From Mageeibacillus sp. UBA5436 (GTDB lineage Bacteria > Bacillota > Clostridia > Saccharofermentanales > DTU023), in NCBI GenBank assembly GCA_002427545.1, contig DIRM01000020.1, positions 53,921 to 91,359 on the forward strand: DNA of 37,439 nucleotides, in the 5' to 3' direction. The notes under the pieces were generated by a model. That model was not told where the DNA came from. It did not search any database and worked only from the letters and a program-made list of their open reading frames with translations. Shown one piece after another: positions 1 to 9,021 of the stretch. The translations under genes and the position numbers were made by a program. Each line of letters begins with the position of its first letter. Position 1 is the stretch's first letter.

Positions 1-33
1 AAAAAGCCTATTTCTACTTATTTCAATTATAAC

Positions 34-1221
34 TTATTTATATTTACGAATTGCAGTTGAGCAGCCCATTCCGCCACCAATACATAATGTGGCAAGGCCT
101 AATTCAGCATCTTCTCTTTCTTTCATCGCATGAATTAAAGTGATGAGTATTCTTGTACCTGATGCACCAATTGGATGGCCTAAAGCAATTGCACCGCCAT
201 TGACATTAACTTTGGTTGGATCTAAATCCAAGTCACGGATAACAGCGAGTGATTGAGTAGCAAATGCTTCATTTGCTTCGACCAAGTCAAAATCTTGAAC
301 ATCAAAATCAAGTTTTTTCATTAAATTACGTGTTGAATAAATTGGACCTAAACCCATATAAGCAGGATCAACGCCACCTAAAGCACTATCAATCCACTCA
401 GCTTCTGGTGTAACGCCTAATTCTTTAGCTTTTTCTTCACTCATAACAATCACAGCAGCCGCTGCATCATTAATACCAGAAGAATTACCAGCAGTTACAA
501 TACCATCTTTCTTAAAGGCTGGACGTAATCTTGCTAAAGCTTCCATTGTCGTACCTTCACGAATACCTTCATCTTCATCAACGATAACCGTTTCTTTACG
601 TTTTTTAACTTCTACTGGAACAATTTCAGCTTTAAATTTACCAGCTGCTCTTGCTTCTGCAGCTTTGCGTTGGCTATTCGCAGAGAATTCATCTAATTCT
701 TCACGGGTTAAGCCATATTTTTCAGCTACATTTTCAGCAGTAATTCCCATATGATAATTATTAAAAATATCTGTTAAACCATCATGAGTCATGACATCAA
801 GCATTGTTGCATCACCCATACGATAGCCATAACGGCCTTTGGTCAAGGCATATGGTGCCATAGACATGCTTTCAAGACCACCAGCAATAACAATATCTGC
901 ATCTCCATGTTTGACGAGACGTGCTGCCATATTAACAGCCTCTAAGCCTGAACCACATACAATATTAACTGTCATAGCTGGTACTTCTACAGGCAGTCCC
1001 GCATGAATAGATGATTGTCTAGCTGGATTTTGGCCTTGTGCAGCCTGTAAAACACAGCCCATATAGACCATATCAACATCTTCTGGTTTTATTCCAGCTC
1101 TTTTCACTGCTTCACGGATTACAATTTCCCCCAATTTGACTGCAGGTACTGTACTGAGTGATCCACCCATTGTACCAATAGCAGTTCTAGCACTTCCAGC
1201 AATAACGACTTTTCTTGACAT
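34..1221 (-). CDS. thlA: Acetyl-CoA acetyltransferase (thiolase)
   Basis: Condenses two acetyl-CoA to acetoacetyl-CoA, the first step of the butyrate pathway in the cytoplasm, or the reverse in degradation. The 395-residue length is normal for a biosynthetic thiolase. The nucleophilic Cys89 lies in NIVCGSGLEA, the general-base region is GGAIALGHPIGASG (His349), and the second catalytic Cys380 is in CIGGGMGCS. All three catalytic residues are present at the usual spacing. The gene diverges from a CoA-transferase at 1597, which supports a role in acyl-CoA and butyrate metabolism. A TATAAT-like -10 on the minus strand at 1314-1319 sits inside palindromes and is probably its promoter. Family assignment is certain; the direction used in vivo is inferred from the neighbour. 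Confidence 0.95.
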   Translation of the reverse strand: MSRKVVIAGSARTAIGTMGGSLSTVPAVKLGEIVIREAVKRAGIKPEDVDMVYMGCVLQAAQGQNPARQSSIHAGLPVEVPAMTVNIVCGSGLEAVNMAARLVKHGDADIVIAGGLESMSMAPYALTKGRYGYRMGDATMLDVMTHDGLTDIFNNYHMGITAENVAEKYGLTREELDEFSANSQRKAAEARAAGKFKAEIVPVEVKKRKETVIVDEDEGIREGTTMEALARLRPAFKKDGIVTAGNSSGINDAAAAVIVMSEEKAKELGVTPEAEWIDSALGGVDPAYMGLGPIYSTRNLMKKLDFDVQDFDLVEANEAFATQSLAVIRDLDLDPTKVNVNGGAIALGHPIGASGTRILITLIHAMKEREDAELGLATLCIGGGMGCSTAIRKYK

Positions 1222-1596
1222 AAGAATTCCTTTCTCTAATACATGCTCAATCTCTTTTTACTCACAGCAACATATTTAATTACATATTTGCTTATTTCCT
1301 AAGCGATATGTGTATTATACACGATAAACATCGTACTTTCTATGATTTATTAGCCTTTTGACCAATTTCTTCATTTTGTTGTAAACGTTTACGACATTTT
1401 TGTAATCACTTGTGCATTTTGTTAATTATTCATAAAAACGTCTTCGTCTTCTCGAATATAAAGTTGCCATTATCCTCATTTAAGTAACAAAAGTATCTTG
1501 TCTATTCTTTTTCCTTATACTACTGGCAGTATTATTTAAAATTAGTTAAGATATTATGCATTAAAGTTATTGTTTTCGACGGGAAGCGGAGGTTTT
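1222..1596. promoter_or_regulatory. Divergent control region between thiolase and CoA-transferase
   Basis: This is 375 bases without a gene. It holds a -10-like TATAAT on the minus strand (plus-strand ATTATA, 1314-1319). That hexamer lies within the perfect 6-1-6 palindrome GTGTATTATACAC (1310-1322). The palindrome abuts a second perfect one, ACGATAAACATCGT (5-4-5, 1321-1334). A perfect 12-bp palindrome, GTAAACGTTTAC, lies at 1381-1392. No convincing promoter with both boxes was found for the plus-strand gene; a lone TATACT at 1516-1521 is possible. The two genes are probably controlled together from here. Confidence 0.6.
1379..1393. promoter_or_regulatory. cre-like operator (CcpA/LacI-family site)
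   Basis: TTGTAAACGTTTACG matches the catabolite-responsive element consensus WTGNAANCGNWNNCW at every defined position except the last. Its core GTAAACGTTTAC is a perfect palindrome centred on CG, as LacI/GalR-family operators are. The regulator itself is not in evidence here, so CcpA control is inferred. Confidence 0.5.
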
Positions 1597-2946
1597 ATGG
1601 ATAATTTTCAAACTATATATCAAAGCAAATTAACAAATGCTGAAGAGGCCGTTAAAATCGTTAAATCTGGAGATTGGCTGGAGTATACTTTGGGGCCAAA
1701 TATGCCAGAGATTTTAGATGAAGCTTTAGCAGCTAGAGCAGAAGAATTAGAAGATATCAATGTTCGTGTTCTGCTAGGTGCTAAACCACTAAAAATTATT
1801 GACGCAAATGACCGAGTTGGTAGAAATGTCTTCACTATCAATTCTTGGCATTTTAGTGGATATGAGAGACAGTGGGCAAAAAAAGGGTATGCTTTCTATC
1901 TGCCATTTCGCTATTCGGAATGTCCTGAAATGTATCGTCGCGAAGAAGATATTGAACGTGTTGATGTGATGTTAGTTCAAACAGCTCCTATGGATAAATA
2001 TGGCTATTTTAATTTTGGTCCTTCAAATTCTCATCTGATGGAAGCAGCCAGAAGAGCAAAACATATCATTGTTGAAGTCAATGAAAATATGCCTTATATT
2101 AATGGGCTTTATGATGAAGCTTTACATATTTCACAAGTTGATAAAATCGTTGAGCACAATTCGGATCTTGTCGCGATTGGAAATGCCAAACCAAACGCTA
2201 CGGATGAAAAGATTGCTGAACTCATTTTAAAAGAAATTCCTAATGGCGCTACTTTACAACTCGGTATCGGTGGCATGCCAAATGCCGTTGGTGCAATGAT
2301 AGCCAAATCAGATTTAAAAGATCTTGGTATTCATTCTGAAATGTATGTTGATAGTATGATGGATATGACCAAAGCAGGTGTTATCACAGGTCAGAGAAAA
2401 AATCTTGACCGTGGTAAGCAAGTTTTTGCTTTTGCAATGGGATCTAATGAAATGTATGAATTTATGGACCATAATCCACAAATCGTTAGCGCTCCAGTTG
2501 ATTATGTTAATTCTCCGAATGTCATTGAACAATTTGATAATTTTATTTCCATTAACAATGCAATTGAAGTAGATTTATTTGGTCAAGTCAGTTCTGAATC
2601 GGTTGGTTTTCGTCAGATAAGTGGAACGGGTGGCCAATTAGATTTTGTTATAGGCGCATATCATTCCAAGGGCGGAAAGAGCTTTGTGGCCTTAACTTCT
2701 TCTTTCTTAGATAAAAAAGGCGTTAATCACAGCCGGATCGTGCCATTTATTAATCAATCAAGAGTCACTGATCCATATACAACTACTCATTATATTGTAA
2801 CCGAATATGGTATGTTAAATTTAAAGGGCAAATCACTTTGGCAAAGAAGTGAAGGCTTGATTAATCTTGCACATCCTGATTTCAGAGACGAATTAATTGC
2901 CGCTGCCGAAGTTCAAGGAATATGGCGTCAATCGAATAAACGTTAG
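1597..2946 (+). CDS. Butyryl-CoA:acetate CoA-transferase family protein
   Basis: Transfers CoA between an acyl-CoA (probably butyryl- or 4-hydroxybutyryl-CoA) and acetate. This is typically the last step of butyrate formation. The 449-residue protein belongs to the acetyl-CoA hydrolase/transferase family: APMDKYGYFNFGPSNSH in the N-terminal half, LGIGGMPNAVG, and the expected catalytic Glu248 in HSEMYVDSM. The C-terminus ITEYG-like, NLKGKSLWQRSE, AHPDFRDEL and IWRQSNK resembles the butyrate-forming Roseburia-type enzymes as I remember them. I chose ATG 1597, which follows a GGAGG at 1588-1592, over the in-frame TTG at 1570. The divergent thiolase supports a butyrate role. Substrate choice between butyryl-CoA and 4-hydroxybutyryl-CoA is not settled. 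Confidence 0.85.
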   Translation: MDNFQTIYQSKLTNAEEAVKIVKSGDWLEYTLGPNMPEILDEALAARAEELEDINVRVLLGAKPLKIIDANDRVGRNVFTINSWHFSGYERQWAKKGYAFYLPFRYSECPEMYRREEDIERVDVMLVQTAPMDKYGYFNFGPSNSHLMEAARRAKHIIVEVNENMPYINGLYDEALHISQVDKIVEHNSDLVAIGNAKPNATDEKIAELILKEIPNGATLQLGIGGMPNAVGAMIAKSDLKDLGIHSEMYVDSMMDMTKAGVITGQRKNLDRGKQVFAFAMGSNEMYEFMDHNPQIVSAPVDYVNSPNVIEQFDNFISINNAIEVDLFGQVSSESVGFRQISGTGGQLDFVIGAYHSKGGKSFVALTSSFLDKKGVNHSRIVPFINQSRVTDPYTTTHYIVTEYGMLNLKGKSLWQRSEGLINLAHPDFRDELIAAAEVQGIWRQSNKR

Positions 2947-2970
2947 TTTTAAATAAATATCTTTTCAAAT

Positions 2971-3001
2971 AAAAAGCAGAGGTTTTTCACTTCTGCTTTT
3001 T
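2971..3001 (+). terminator. Rho-independent terminator after the CoA-transferase
   Basis: A 10-bp perfect stem AAAAAGCAGA (2971-2980) pairs with TCTGCTTTTT (2992-3001) around an 11-nt loop and ends in T's. It lies between convergent genes (CoA-transferase and asnA). The A-rich 5' side means it could work in both directions. Confidence 0.8.
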
Positions 3002-3070
3002 AATTAACTAATTTTAGTTTTATAATTTGAAAGATAAATTATTGTTTGATGGCCTTAATTATTAAATATT

Positions 3071-4087
3071 TTATAATAATTCAATACCTTTTGACTTTAA
3101 ATCATCAATCATTTCTTGTGGCCAAATGGAAGCCTGAACCTCGCCTATATGAACCTTTTGTAAAAAGAACATACAAATACGGCTTTGACCAATACCTCCA
3201 CCAATTGTCAATGGTAATTCATCTTTAAGTAAGCTTTGATGATACGGATATTGAATTCGTTCAGTAGCATCAGCAATTTCTAATTGTTCAATCAAAGACT
3301 TTGCATCAACCCGAATGCCCATGCTTGATAATTCTAGGGCATGATTTAAGACAGGATCCCAAACGATAATATCTCCATTTAAATTCCAATCATCATAATC
3401 TGGTGAACGTTTTGAATGTGGTTGACCTGAAATCAAGTTATGACCGATTCTTTCGACAAAAACAAATTTATATTTTTTACAAAAAAGATGTTCTCGCTCT
3501 TCTGGTGTTTTATCCGGATATAAATTTTCTAAATCTTGACTATCAATAAAAGTAACATGATCTGGTAACAATGGCTCATAATCAGCAATTTTTTCTTGTA
3601 AAAGAAATTCTAAATCTTGAAATGCCTCAAATATTAATTCAACAATTTGATGTAAGAATTCTAAATTGCGATCTTTCTTTTCGATAACTTTTTCCCAATC
3701 CCATTGATCAACATAAATAGAATGAATATTATCAGGAATTTCATCTGCACGAATAGCATTCATATCCGTATAGAGGCCATTCCCTACCCAAAAATCATAT
3801 TGTGCCAAAGCATAACGTTTCCATTTTGCTAAAGATTGTACAATTTCAGCCTCAACTCTATGGTCAGCACTCTCATTAACCAAGAAAGAAACTGGCTTTT
3901 CTATTCCAGATAAATCGTCATTTAAGCCGCTGGATTTTTTAACAAATAAAGGGGCTGAAACTCTTAGCAAATGCAATTTCTCTGCTAAGATACGTTCAAA
4001 ATTATCTTTAATAAATTTTATATTCTTTTGTGTTTTAATTAAGTCTGAATCCGATTGATAAGTCTTTGGAATTCTGAAATCGATCAT
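3071..4087 (-). CDS. asnA: Aspartate--ammonia ligase
   Basis: Makes asparagine from aspartate, ammonia and ATP in the cytoplasm. It is the ammonia-dependent enzyme, related to class II aminoacyl-tRNA synthetases. The 338-residue length fits AsnA. Diagnostic stretches include VSAPLF near the N-terminus, PVSFLVNESADHRVEA, ALAQYDFWVGNGLYTDMNAIR, VDQWDWEKVI, and the C-terminal LTIGGGIGQSRICMFFL and GEVQASIWPQEM. Start ATG 4087 has an AGAGG about 9 nt upstream. It is the last gene of a minus-strand run behind the ABC ATPase, with a gap of 59 nt and no obvious strong terminator, so co-transcription is possible but not shown. Confidence 0.95.
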   Translation of the reverse strand: MIDFRIPKTYQSDSDLIKTQKNIKFIKDNFERILAEKLHLLRVSAPLFVKKSSGLNDDLSGIEKPVSFLVNESADHRVEAEIVQSLAKWKRYALAQYDFWVGNGLYTDMNAIRADEIPDNIHSIYVDQWDWEKVIEKKDRNLEFLHQIVELIFEAFQDLEFLLQEKIADYEPLLPDHVTFIDSQDLENLYPDKTPEEREHLFCKKYKFVFVERIGHNLISGQPHSKRSPDYDDWNLNGDIIVWDPVLNHALELSSMGIRVDAKSLIEQLEIADATERIQYPYHQSLLKDELPLTIGGGIGQSRICMFFLQKVHIGEVQASIWPQEMIDDLKSKGIELL

Positions 4088-4146
4088 CTGGCTTTAACCT
4101 CTATATGCTGTATTTTTAATATTAAAATAATTCTAATAATATGCAC

Positions 4147-4941
4147 TTAACCGTAAAGGGCTTGCAAATCATGTGGATCAAGTTCATCGCGTTCGGCTCC
4201 GCGATAATCATGGATAATTTTACCATCATTAAAAACGATAGTGCGATCCCCATTTTTCAAGGCATCTTTGATATTATGCGTAATCATCATGGTGGTAACA
4301 CCAGATTCACGTACAAATTGATTTGTTACATCTAAAATACGTTCTGATGTTTGTGGATCTAAAGCTGCCGTATGCTCATCTAGCAATAGTAATTTAGGTT
4401 GCGAAATGATCTCCATCACCAAAGAAACAGCCTGTCTTTGACCTCCAGATAATAGGCCAATTTTCGTATCCATTCGTAATTCTAAATCCATACCTAATAG
4501 CTTTAATTTATCTCTAAAAAAGTGATAGTCTTTTTTATTTAATGGAAAAAGAGAAGGAGAAGCTTTTCTTGTATAGGCAAGCGCTAAATTTTCTGCAATG
4601 GTTAAATCTGGAGCTGTACCAAGTTGTGGATCTTGAAAAATACGTGAAATATGTAAAGCACGTTTATGATCTTTTTCCCAAGTTATATCTTGATTGTCTA
4701 AAATGATAATTCCATCGTCTAATTCGAACGTACCACAAATTGCATTAAAGAGAGATGATTTACCTGAACCGTTGGTTCCCAATACTGTTACAAATTCACC
4801 TTTTTTCAAATCTAAATCAATACGATTTAAAGCTATTTTTTCATTGGAGGTACCAGGGAAAAAGATTTTAGTCATCTGACGAATTCTAAGCATATTCTCT
4901 TGTTGATCAATTTTTTCATTTTTCACACGTACTTTTTTCAT
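4147..4941 (-). CDS. ABC transporter ATP-binding protein (COG1101 type)
   Basis: Energises import by the permease encoded just upstream. The 264-residue protein has Walker A GTNGSGKS (residues 55-62), signature LLSGGQ (about 163-168), Walker B LLLLDE (184-189) and the H-loop MITHN. Its form matches the ATPase of the COG2984/COG4120/COG1101 importer cassette, the group that includes streptococcal TrpX-type systems. The start lies 2 nt after the permease stop, with the RBS GGGGAG inside the permease end, so the two are translationally linked. The substrate cannot be read from this subunit. Confidence 0.88.
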   Translation of the reverse strand: MKKVRVKNEKIDQQENMLRIRQMTKIFFPGTSNEKIALNRIDLDLKKGEFVTVLGTNGSGKSSLFNAICGTFELDDGIIILDNQDITWEKDHKRALHISRIFQDPQLGTAPDLTIAENLALAYTRKASPSLFPLNKKDYHFFRDKLKLLGMDLELRMDTKIGLLSGGQRQAVSLVMEIISQPKLLLLDEHTAALDPQTSERILDVTNQFVRESGVTTMMITHNIKDALKNGDRTIVFNDGKIIHDYRGAERDELDPHDLQALYG

Positions 4942-4943
4942 GC

Positions 4944-5939
4944 TTACTTCTCCCCTTTCTCATTAGTTTTTTCGTCTATTTGAGATTTATTTTCATTGCT
5001 TGATGCTAATTCTGTATTCTCTTCTAACCATTTATGTGCAAGATGTTTATGCATTTTTTTCTTATGATGTCTATTTTTAGTAACTTGAATTGTTGGTACC
5101 ATCAAAGCAATAATAACAATAATAGTTGAAATCAAATTCAAAGAATAAGAAGGTAAAACATCAAATTTTAAAGCAATTGCAAAAATAAACCGATAAATAA
5201 CTGAACCTATTACCGTTGAAATAAGTCCTAATGTAACACCATTGCGCTTAAATATTGTCTCTCCAATAATAATCGCTGCTAAAGCTACAACTAAAATACC
5301 TGAACCAGAATTAACATCAGCAAATAAATTATAATGTGTAATTAAAGCTCCTGAAAGAGCAGCTAAAGCATTACCTAAGCTGAGACCAATAATGATCATA
5401 TTATCTGTATTAATTGATGTATGGCGAACCATCGCAGAGTTGTTTCCTGTAGCACGAATGGTCAAGCCTGTCCTGGTATGAAAGAAAACAGAAAGTATAA
5501 CGGCGACTATTAGTACGAAGACAAAAGTCACTAAAGTTTTTGTTATATCTTCATTTTTAATGAAGCGGTTGACTAAACTAAATATAGTCTCTTTTCCAAT
5601 CAAAGAAATGTTAGCTTTGCCACCAGCCACTAGTAAATTTATTGTATAAAGGCCAGTCATTGTTAAAATGCCTGATAAAATCGATGCGATATTAAACTTT
5701 GTATGAAGAATACCTGTCACAATTCCAGCTATAGCCCCGCTTAAGCAAGCAATTAATATACCTAAAAATGGTTTTTGATTAAAAGCAAAAATAGCTGCTA
5801 CAATCATGCCTAAGGTAAAAGTCCCTTGAACTGTCATATCAGCTATATCTAAAATGCGAAATGGAATATATAGGCCCATAGCTAACAAGCCATACATTAA
5901 ACCTAATTGAATGGCTGAAATCACCTGTGCAACCGTCAT
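4944..5939 (-). CDS. ABC transporter permease (COG4120 type)
   Basis: Integral membrane permease of a TrpX-type importer. It has about eight to nine hydrophobic segments, beginning VISAIQLGLMYGLLAMGLYI. The region RTGLTIRATGNNSAMVRHT and the following GLSLGNALAALSGAL are typical of the branched-chain-like/BmpA-related permease fold. The C-terminus is a long charged tail (HRHHKKKMHKH through EKTNEKGEK). I prefer ATG 5939, six nt after GAGGTGA, over the TTG at 5945. It sits between the binding lipoprotein and the ATPase. A stable hairpin in the gap before it (5963-5997) may make its mRNA less abundant than that of the binding protein. Confidence 0.88.
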   Translation of the reverse strand: MTVAQVISAIQLGLMYGLLAMGLYIPFRILDIADMTVQGTFTLGMIVAAIFAFNQKPFLGILIACLSGAIAGIVTGILHTKFNIASILSGILTMTGLYTINLLVAGGKANISLIGKETIFSLVNRFIKNEDITKTLVTFVFVLIVAVILSVFFHTRTGLTIRATGNNSAMVRHTSINTDNMIIIGLSLGNALAALSGALITHYNLFADVNSGSGILVVALAAIIIGETIFKRNGVTLGLISTVIGSVIYRFIFAIALKFDVLPSYSLNLISTIIVIIALMVPTIQVTKNRHHKKKMHKHLAHKWLEENTELASSNENKSQIDEKTNEKGEK

Positions 5940-5962
5940 CCTCAATCACCTCATTTATAATT

Positions 5963-5997
5963 AAGATATTCTAGTATACTTTACACTAGAATATCTT
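5963..5997 (-). terminator. Hairpin between binding-protein and permease genes
   Basis: A 13-bp perfect stem AAGATATTCTAGT / ACTAGAATATCTT with a 9-nt loop lies just after the binding-protein stop. On the coding (minus) strand no strong U-tract follows. It may therefore be an mRNA 3'-end stabiliser or partial terminator rather than a full stop, the usual way binding proteins are made in excess over permeases. Confidence 0.6.
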
Positions 5998-6006
5998 ATT
6001 TTGTCA

Positions 6007-7092
6007 TTATTGCTCTTGTGTTTCAACAAATTCTATTTCTGATTTTAATGCTTCTGGAATTTCAATTCCTAAAGCATCAACTTGATCTTTATTCAAGATT
6101 TTTGTCACTTCTTTTACGGTTTCTGGTGGGTTATCAGCAATGCTTTCACCATTCAAAATACGTACTGCCATCCTACCTGCTTGTAAGCCTAAATCATAAT
6201 AATCAAGACCTACTGTACCTGTACCACCAGCTTCTACCATCGTGCTGGCACCTGGGAAAATAGCTAAATTATATTTATTAGCAACTTGTTGAAAAATAGG
6301 GATTGCGGAAGCAACATCATTATCAGTTGGTGAATAGAACGCATCTACTGATTCAGCTAAATTTTCTGCAACTTGTTGTAACTCAGAAGTATTTGTAATC
6401 GTTCCTTCTTTATATTTTAAACCTTTGGCATCTAATATTTGCTTGGCTAACTCAACTTGCACAATTGAATTTACCTCTGCAGAATTGTAGACAATACCAA
6501 AAGTTTTAGCATCTGGATATAGTTCTATAGCAAAATCGATAATGGCTTCAATATCTGCCATATCTGAAACGCCTGTTACATTCTTATCTGCCTCGTCCCA
6601 AGATTTTGTCAAACCTGCTTCGACTGGATCTGTTACAGCTGAGAATACAATTGGAATATCTGAAGTTGAGGTTGCTGCAATTTGTGATGGTCCCGTAGCA
6701 ATTGGCATAATCATATCTACATCGGCACCAATGACTTCACTTAAAATACTATTCAGGAGTGAACTATCACCATTTGCATTTTTGACGATTATTTCAACAC
6801 CATCTTCGCCAAAGGCTTTTTCTAATTCTTCTATAATTCCATCACGTGATGCATTCATCGCCAAATGATCCATCGGCAAAACAATTGCAACTTTCTTTTT
6901 ACCTGAATCTTCTGCTTGATCAGTATCAGAGCTTTCAGCAATCGATTGATCTACATCTGTTTGATCTGCATTTGTTTGAGCCACTTTTGATGATTCTTTA
7001 TTATCACCATTGTTACTATTACCACAACTAACAAGCAAAATCATGGTCGCTAAGATCACACTTAGAATAATTAATGTTTTTTTCCTCATCAT
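6007..7092 (-). CDS. ABC transporter substrate-binding lipoprotein (TrpX/COG2984 family)
   Basis: Extracytoplasmic binding protein, lipid-anchored. The signal peptide ends in the lipobox LLVSC, with Cys23 as the lipidated residue, followed by a Ser/Asp/Gln-rich linker to about residue 65. The mature domain begins KKVAIVLPMDHLAMNASRDG. It shows the periplasmic-binding fold features of COG2984: ANGDSSLLNSI, DMIMPIATGPSQIAA, IPIVFSAVTDPVEAGL, GIVYNSAEVNS, and YYDLGLQAGRMAVRIL. Two adjacent ATGs follow AAGGAGAAAA, and 7089 is an equally good start. It is preceded by deoC with a gap of 50 nt, so the operon probably starts at deoC. The family contains tryptophan importers; here the ligand is unknown. 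Confidence 0.88.
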   Translation of the reverse strand: MMRKKTLIILSVILATMILLVSCGNSNNGDNKESSKVAQTNADQTDVDQSIAESSDTDQAEDSGKKKVAIVLPMDHLAMNASRDGIIEELEKAFGEDGVEIIVKNANGDSSLLNSILSEVIGADVDMIMPIATGPSQIAATSTSDIPIVFSAVTDPVEAGLTKSWDEADKNVTGVSDMADIEAIIDFAIELYPDAKTFGIVYNSAEVNSIVQVELAKQILDAKGLKYKEGTITNTSELQQVAENLAESVDAFYSPTDNDVASAIPIFQQVANKYNLAIFPGASTMVEAGGTGTVGLDYYDLGLQAGRMAVRILNGESIADNPPETVKEVTKILNKDQVDALGIEIPEALKSEIEFVETQEQ

Positions 7093-7142
7093 TTTTCTCC
7101 TTGTTCAAAAAAATATTATAAAAATCTAAAGTATCAATCAGT

Positions 7143-7808
7143 TTAATGAATTAATTCTGGATTAGTCTTTAAGATTTTAATAATTCGACTTGTGCCTAAA
7201 CGAGAAGCACCTAAGTCTAAAAATTTTTGCGCATCTTCTAAAGAAGAAATACCGCCAGCCGCTTTAATTTTAACATTCGGCCCAATATGTTTTGCCATTA
7301 ATTGAATATCCTCAAAGGTTGCACCAGAGATCGAAAAGCCTGTAGAAGTTTTAATAAAATCCGCTTTGGCAGAAGTTACTATTTCACACATTTTTATTTT
7401 TTCTGATTCATCCAATAATGCCGTTTCAATGATTACCTTTAAAATACAATCATGACAAATTGCTTTTAATGTTTTAATTTCATTTTCGATATATGCATAT
7501 TCTTTGTTTTTAAGAGCAGCTATATTGATAACCATATCAATTTCTGATGCGCCATCAGACAAAGCTTGTGCTGTTTCTGCCTGTTTCGCTGGGAGAGTTG
7601 AATAACCATTTGGAAAGCCAATAACTGTATCAATTTTAATTTTACCTTTTAAATAATCTGCAGCTCTTTTGACATAATATGGTGGTATGCAAATACTAGC
7701 GACATTGTATTTTAAGGCATCATCACAAATTTGTTTAATGTCTTGCCAATTTGCATCAACTCTTAATTCAGTATGATCAACCGCTTGCAAAATTTTTTTG
7801 ATATTCAT
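7143..7808 (-). CDS. deoC: Deoxyribose-phosphate aldolase
   Basis: Splits 2-deoxyribose 5-phosphate into glyceraldehyde 3-phosphate and acetaldehyde, ending deoxynucleoside catabolism in the cytoplasm. The 221-residue protein is of normal DeoC length when started at ATG 7808, which follows AAAGGCG. An upstream in-frame ATG at 7850 would add 14 non-conserved residues. The catalytic residues are visible: Asp91 in EIDMVIN, Schiff-base Lys153 in FIKTSTGF, and Lys182 in IKAAGGI. It leads a minus-strand group with a COG2984-type ABC importer, which hints that the importer may supply a nucleoside-related compound. That link is inference only. Confidence 0.95.
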   Translation of the reverse strand: MNIKKILQAVDHTELRVDANWQDIKQICDDALKYNVASICIPPYYVKRAADYLKGKIKIDTVIGFPNGYSTLPAKQAETAQALSDGASEIDMVINIAALKNKEYAYIENEIKTLKAICHDCILKVIIETALLDESEKIKMCEIVTSAKADFIKTSTGFSISGATFEDIQLMAKHIGPNVKIKAAGGISSLEDAQKFLDLGASRLGTSRIIKILKTNPELIH

Positions 7809-8039
7809 CTTTTCGCCTTTGAATATTTCTCTAAAAATTTGACGACTCAATTTTCATCATTATTTAAATCCAATAAAATATTATATGATAATTTAAATAC
7901 AGGTCTGCTATTTTTATAATTTATTAATTACAACATAATATTGAATATTTATACAAAATATATATTATTTTTGGCTGTTTAGAAAAACAATGCTTAGAAA
8001 ATCTGTCTAACTTGTTAAACTTGCTAAACGATACACCAA

Positions 8040-8897
8040 TTATTCAACATGTAAAGACGTTTTTTTATTGGGTGCAGGAAATGCCACATCCAATATAGCT
8101 AAATTTTCTGCAGATAAATTCATCTCCCAGGCTTTGAAGTTTGCTAGAACATGTTCTGCTGACCCAGCTTTAGGAATCGCTAAAACATTTTCTTTTTGCG
8201 TTACAAACATGAGTAATAATTGGGTTGGCGTAATATTTAATTTTTTACAAAGCGATTTGACTTGCGAATGATTTATATACCTTTTCTTTTGGCTAGCTTC
8301 CTGGCCAATTAACGGACAATATGCCATCATTGGAATATGATGATCTTGTAAAAAGCCCATAAGTTCAAATTCAACCCCGCGGCTCAAAAGGTGATACAGC
8401 ACCTGATTTGTTTGACATTGATCGCCGTTTTCCACAGCCAACAGATCCATCATTTGATCCATATCAAAATTTGAAACACCCCAGCCTTTGATCAGGCCTT
8501 GAGCCTTCAATGCCTCCATAGCAGAAACCGTTTCTTGAAGAGGGACAGAGCCTTGCCAATGTAAGAGATATAAATCCAAATAATCGGTTTTTAAGCGATT
8601 AAGGCTATCCGTACAGGCTTGGAAAATGCGATCTTTGCCAGCATTATATGGCAATACTTTAGATATTAAAAACAAATCTTTGCGAGCGAAAGGTTGAATT
8701 GCTTCACCAATCAACGTCTCGGAACGTCCATTTCCATACATTTCCGCTGTGTCTATATTTGTTAAACCGAGTTCAATCCCTGCCTGGATTGCCTCAATTT
8801 CTGCATTTCTCTGTTGTGGTTTATCCCCTAAATACCATGAACCTTGGCCTAGATTTTTAATTGTTCTGCCATCTGGAAAATTTATTTCACTAATCAT
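8040..8897 (-). CDS. Aldo/keto reductase
   Basis: NAD(P)H-dependent reduction of an aldehyde or ketone; the physiological substrate is unknown. The 285-residue protein carries the full AKR catalytic tetrad: Asp49 and Tyr54 (NIDTAEMYGNG), Lys80 (LISKVLP) and His113 (LYLLHWQG). The C-terminal cofactor region contains VLAIPKAGSAEHVLANF. ATG 8897 follows AAAGG at 7 nt. It is transcribed alone, diverging from the thioesterase at 9022. Confidence 0.92.
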   Translation of the reverse strand: MISEINFPDGRTIKNLGQGSWYLGDKPQQRNAEIEAIQAGIELGLTNIDTAEMYGNGRSETLIGEAIQPFARKDLFLISKVLPYNAGKDRIFQACTDSLNRLKTDYLDLYLLHWQGSVPLQETVSAMEALKAQGLIKGWGVSNFDMDQMMDLLAVENGDQCQTNQVLYHLLSRGVEFELMGFLQDHHIPMMAYCPLIGQEASQKKRYINHSQVKSLCKKLNITPTQLLLMFVTQKENVLAIPKAGSAEHVLANFKAWEMNLSAENLAILDVAFPAPNKKTSLHVE

Positions 8898-9021
8898 ATT
8901 ATTACCTTTCTATTTGCCAAAAAATAAAATCACTTTTAAAATGATAGCTAATTCGTTTATTATAAACTAATTTATAATTCTTTTTGAAGATAGAACAAAA
9001 ACTGAAAGAAAGTAAGGTAAA

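Noticed and set aside
1411..1430. Possible Rex redox-sensor box (TTGTTAA half-site) before the CoA-transferase
   Set aside because: Only the left half matches the clostridial consensus; the right half agrees at about four of seven positions.
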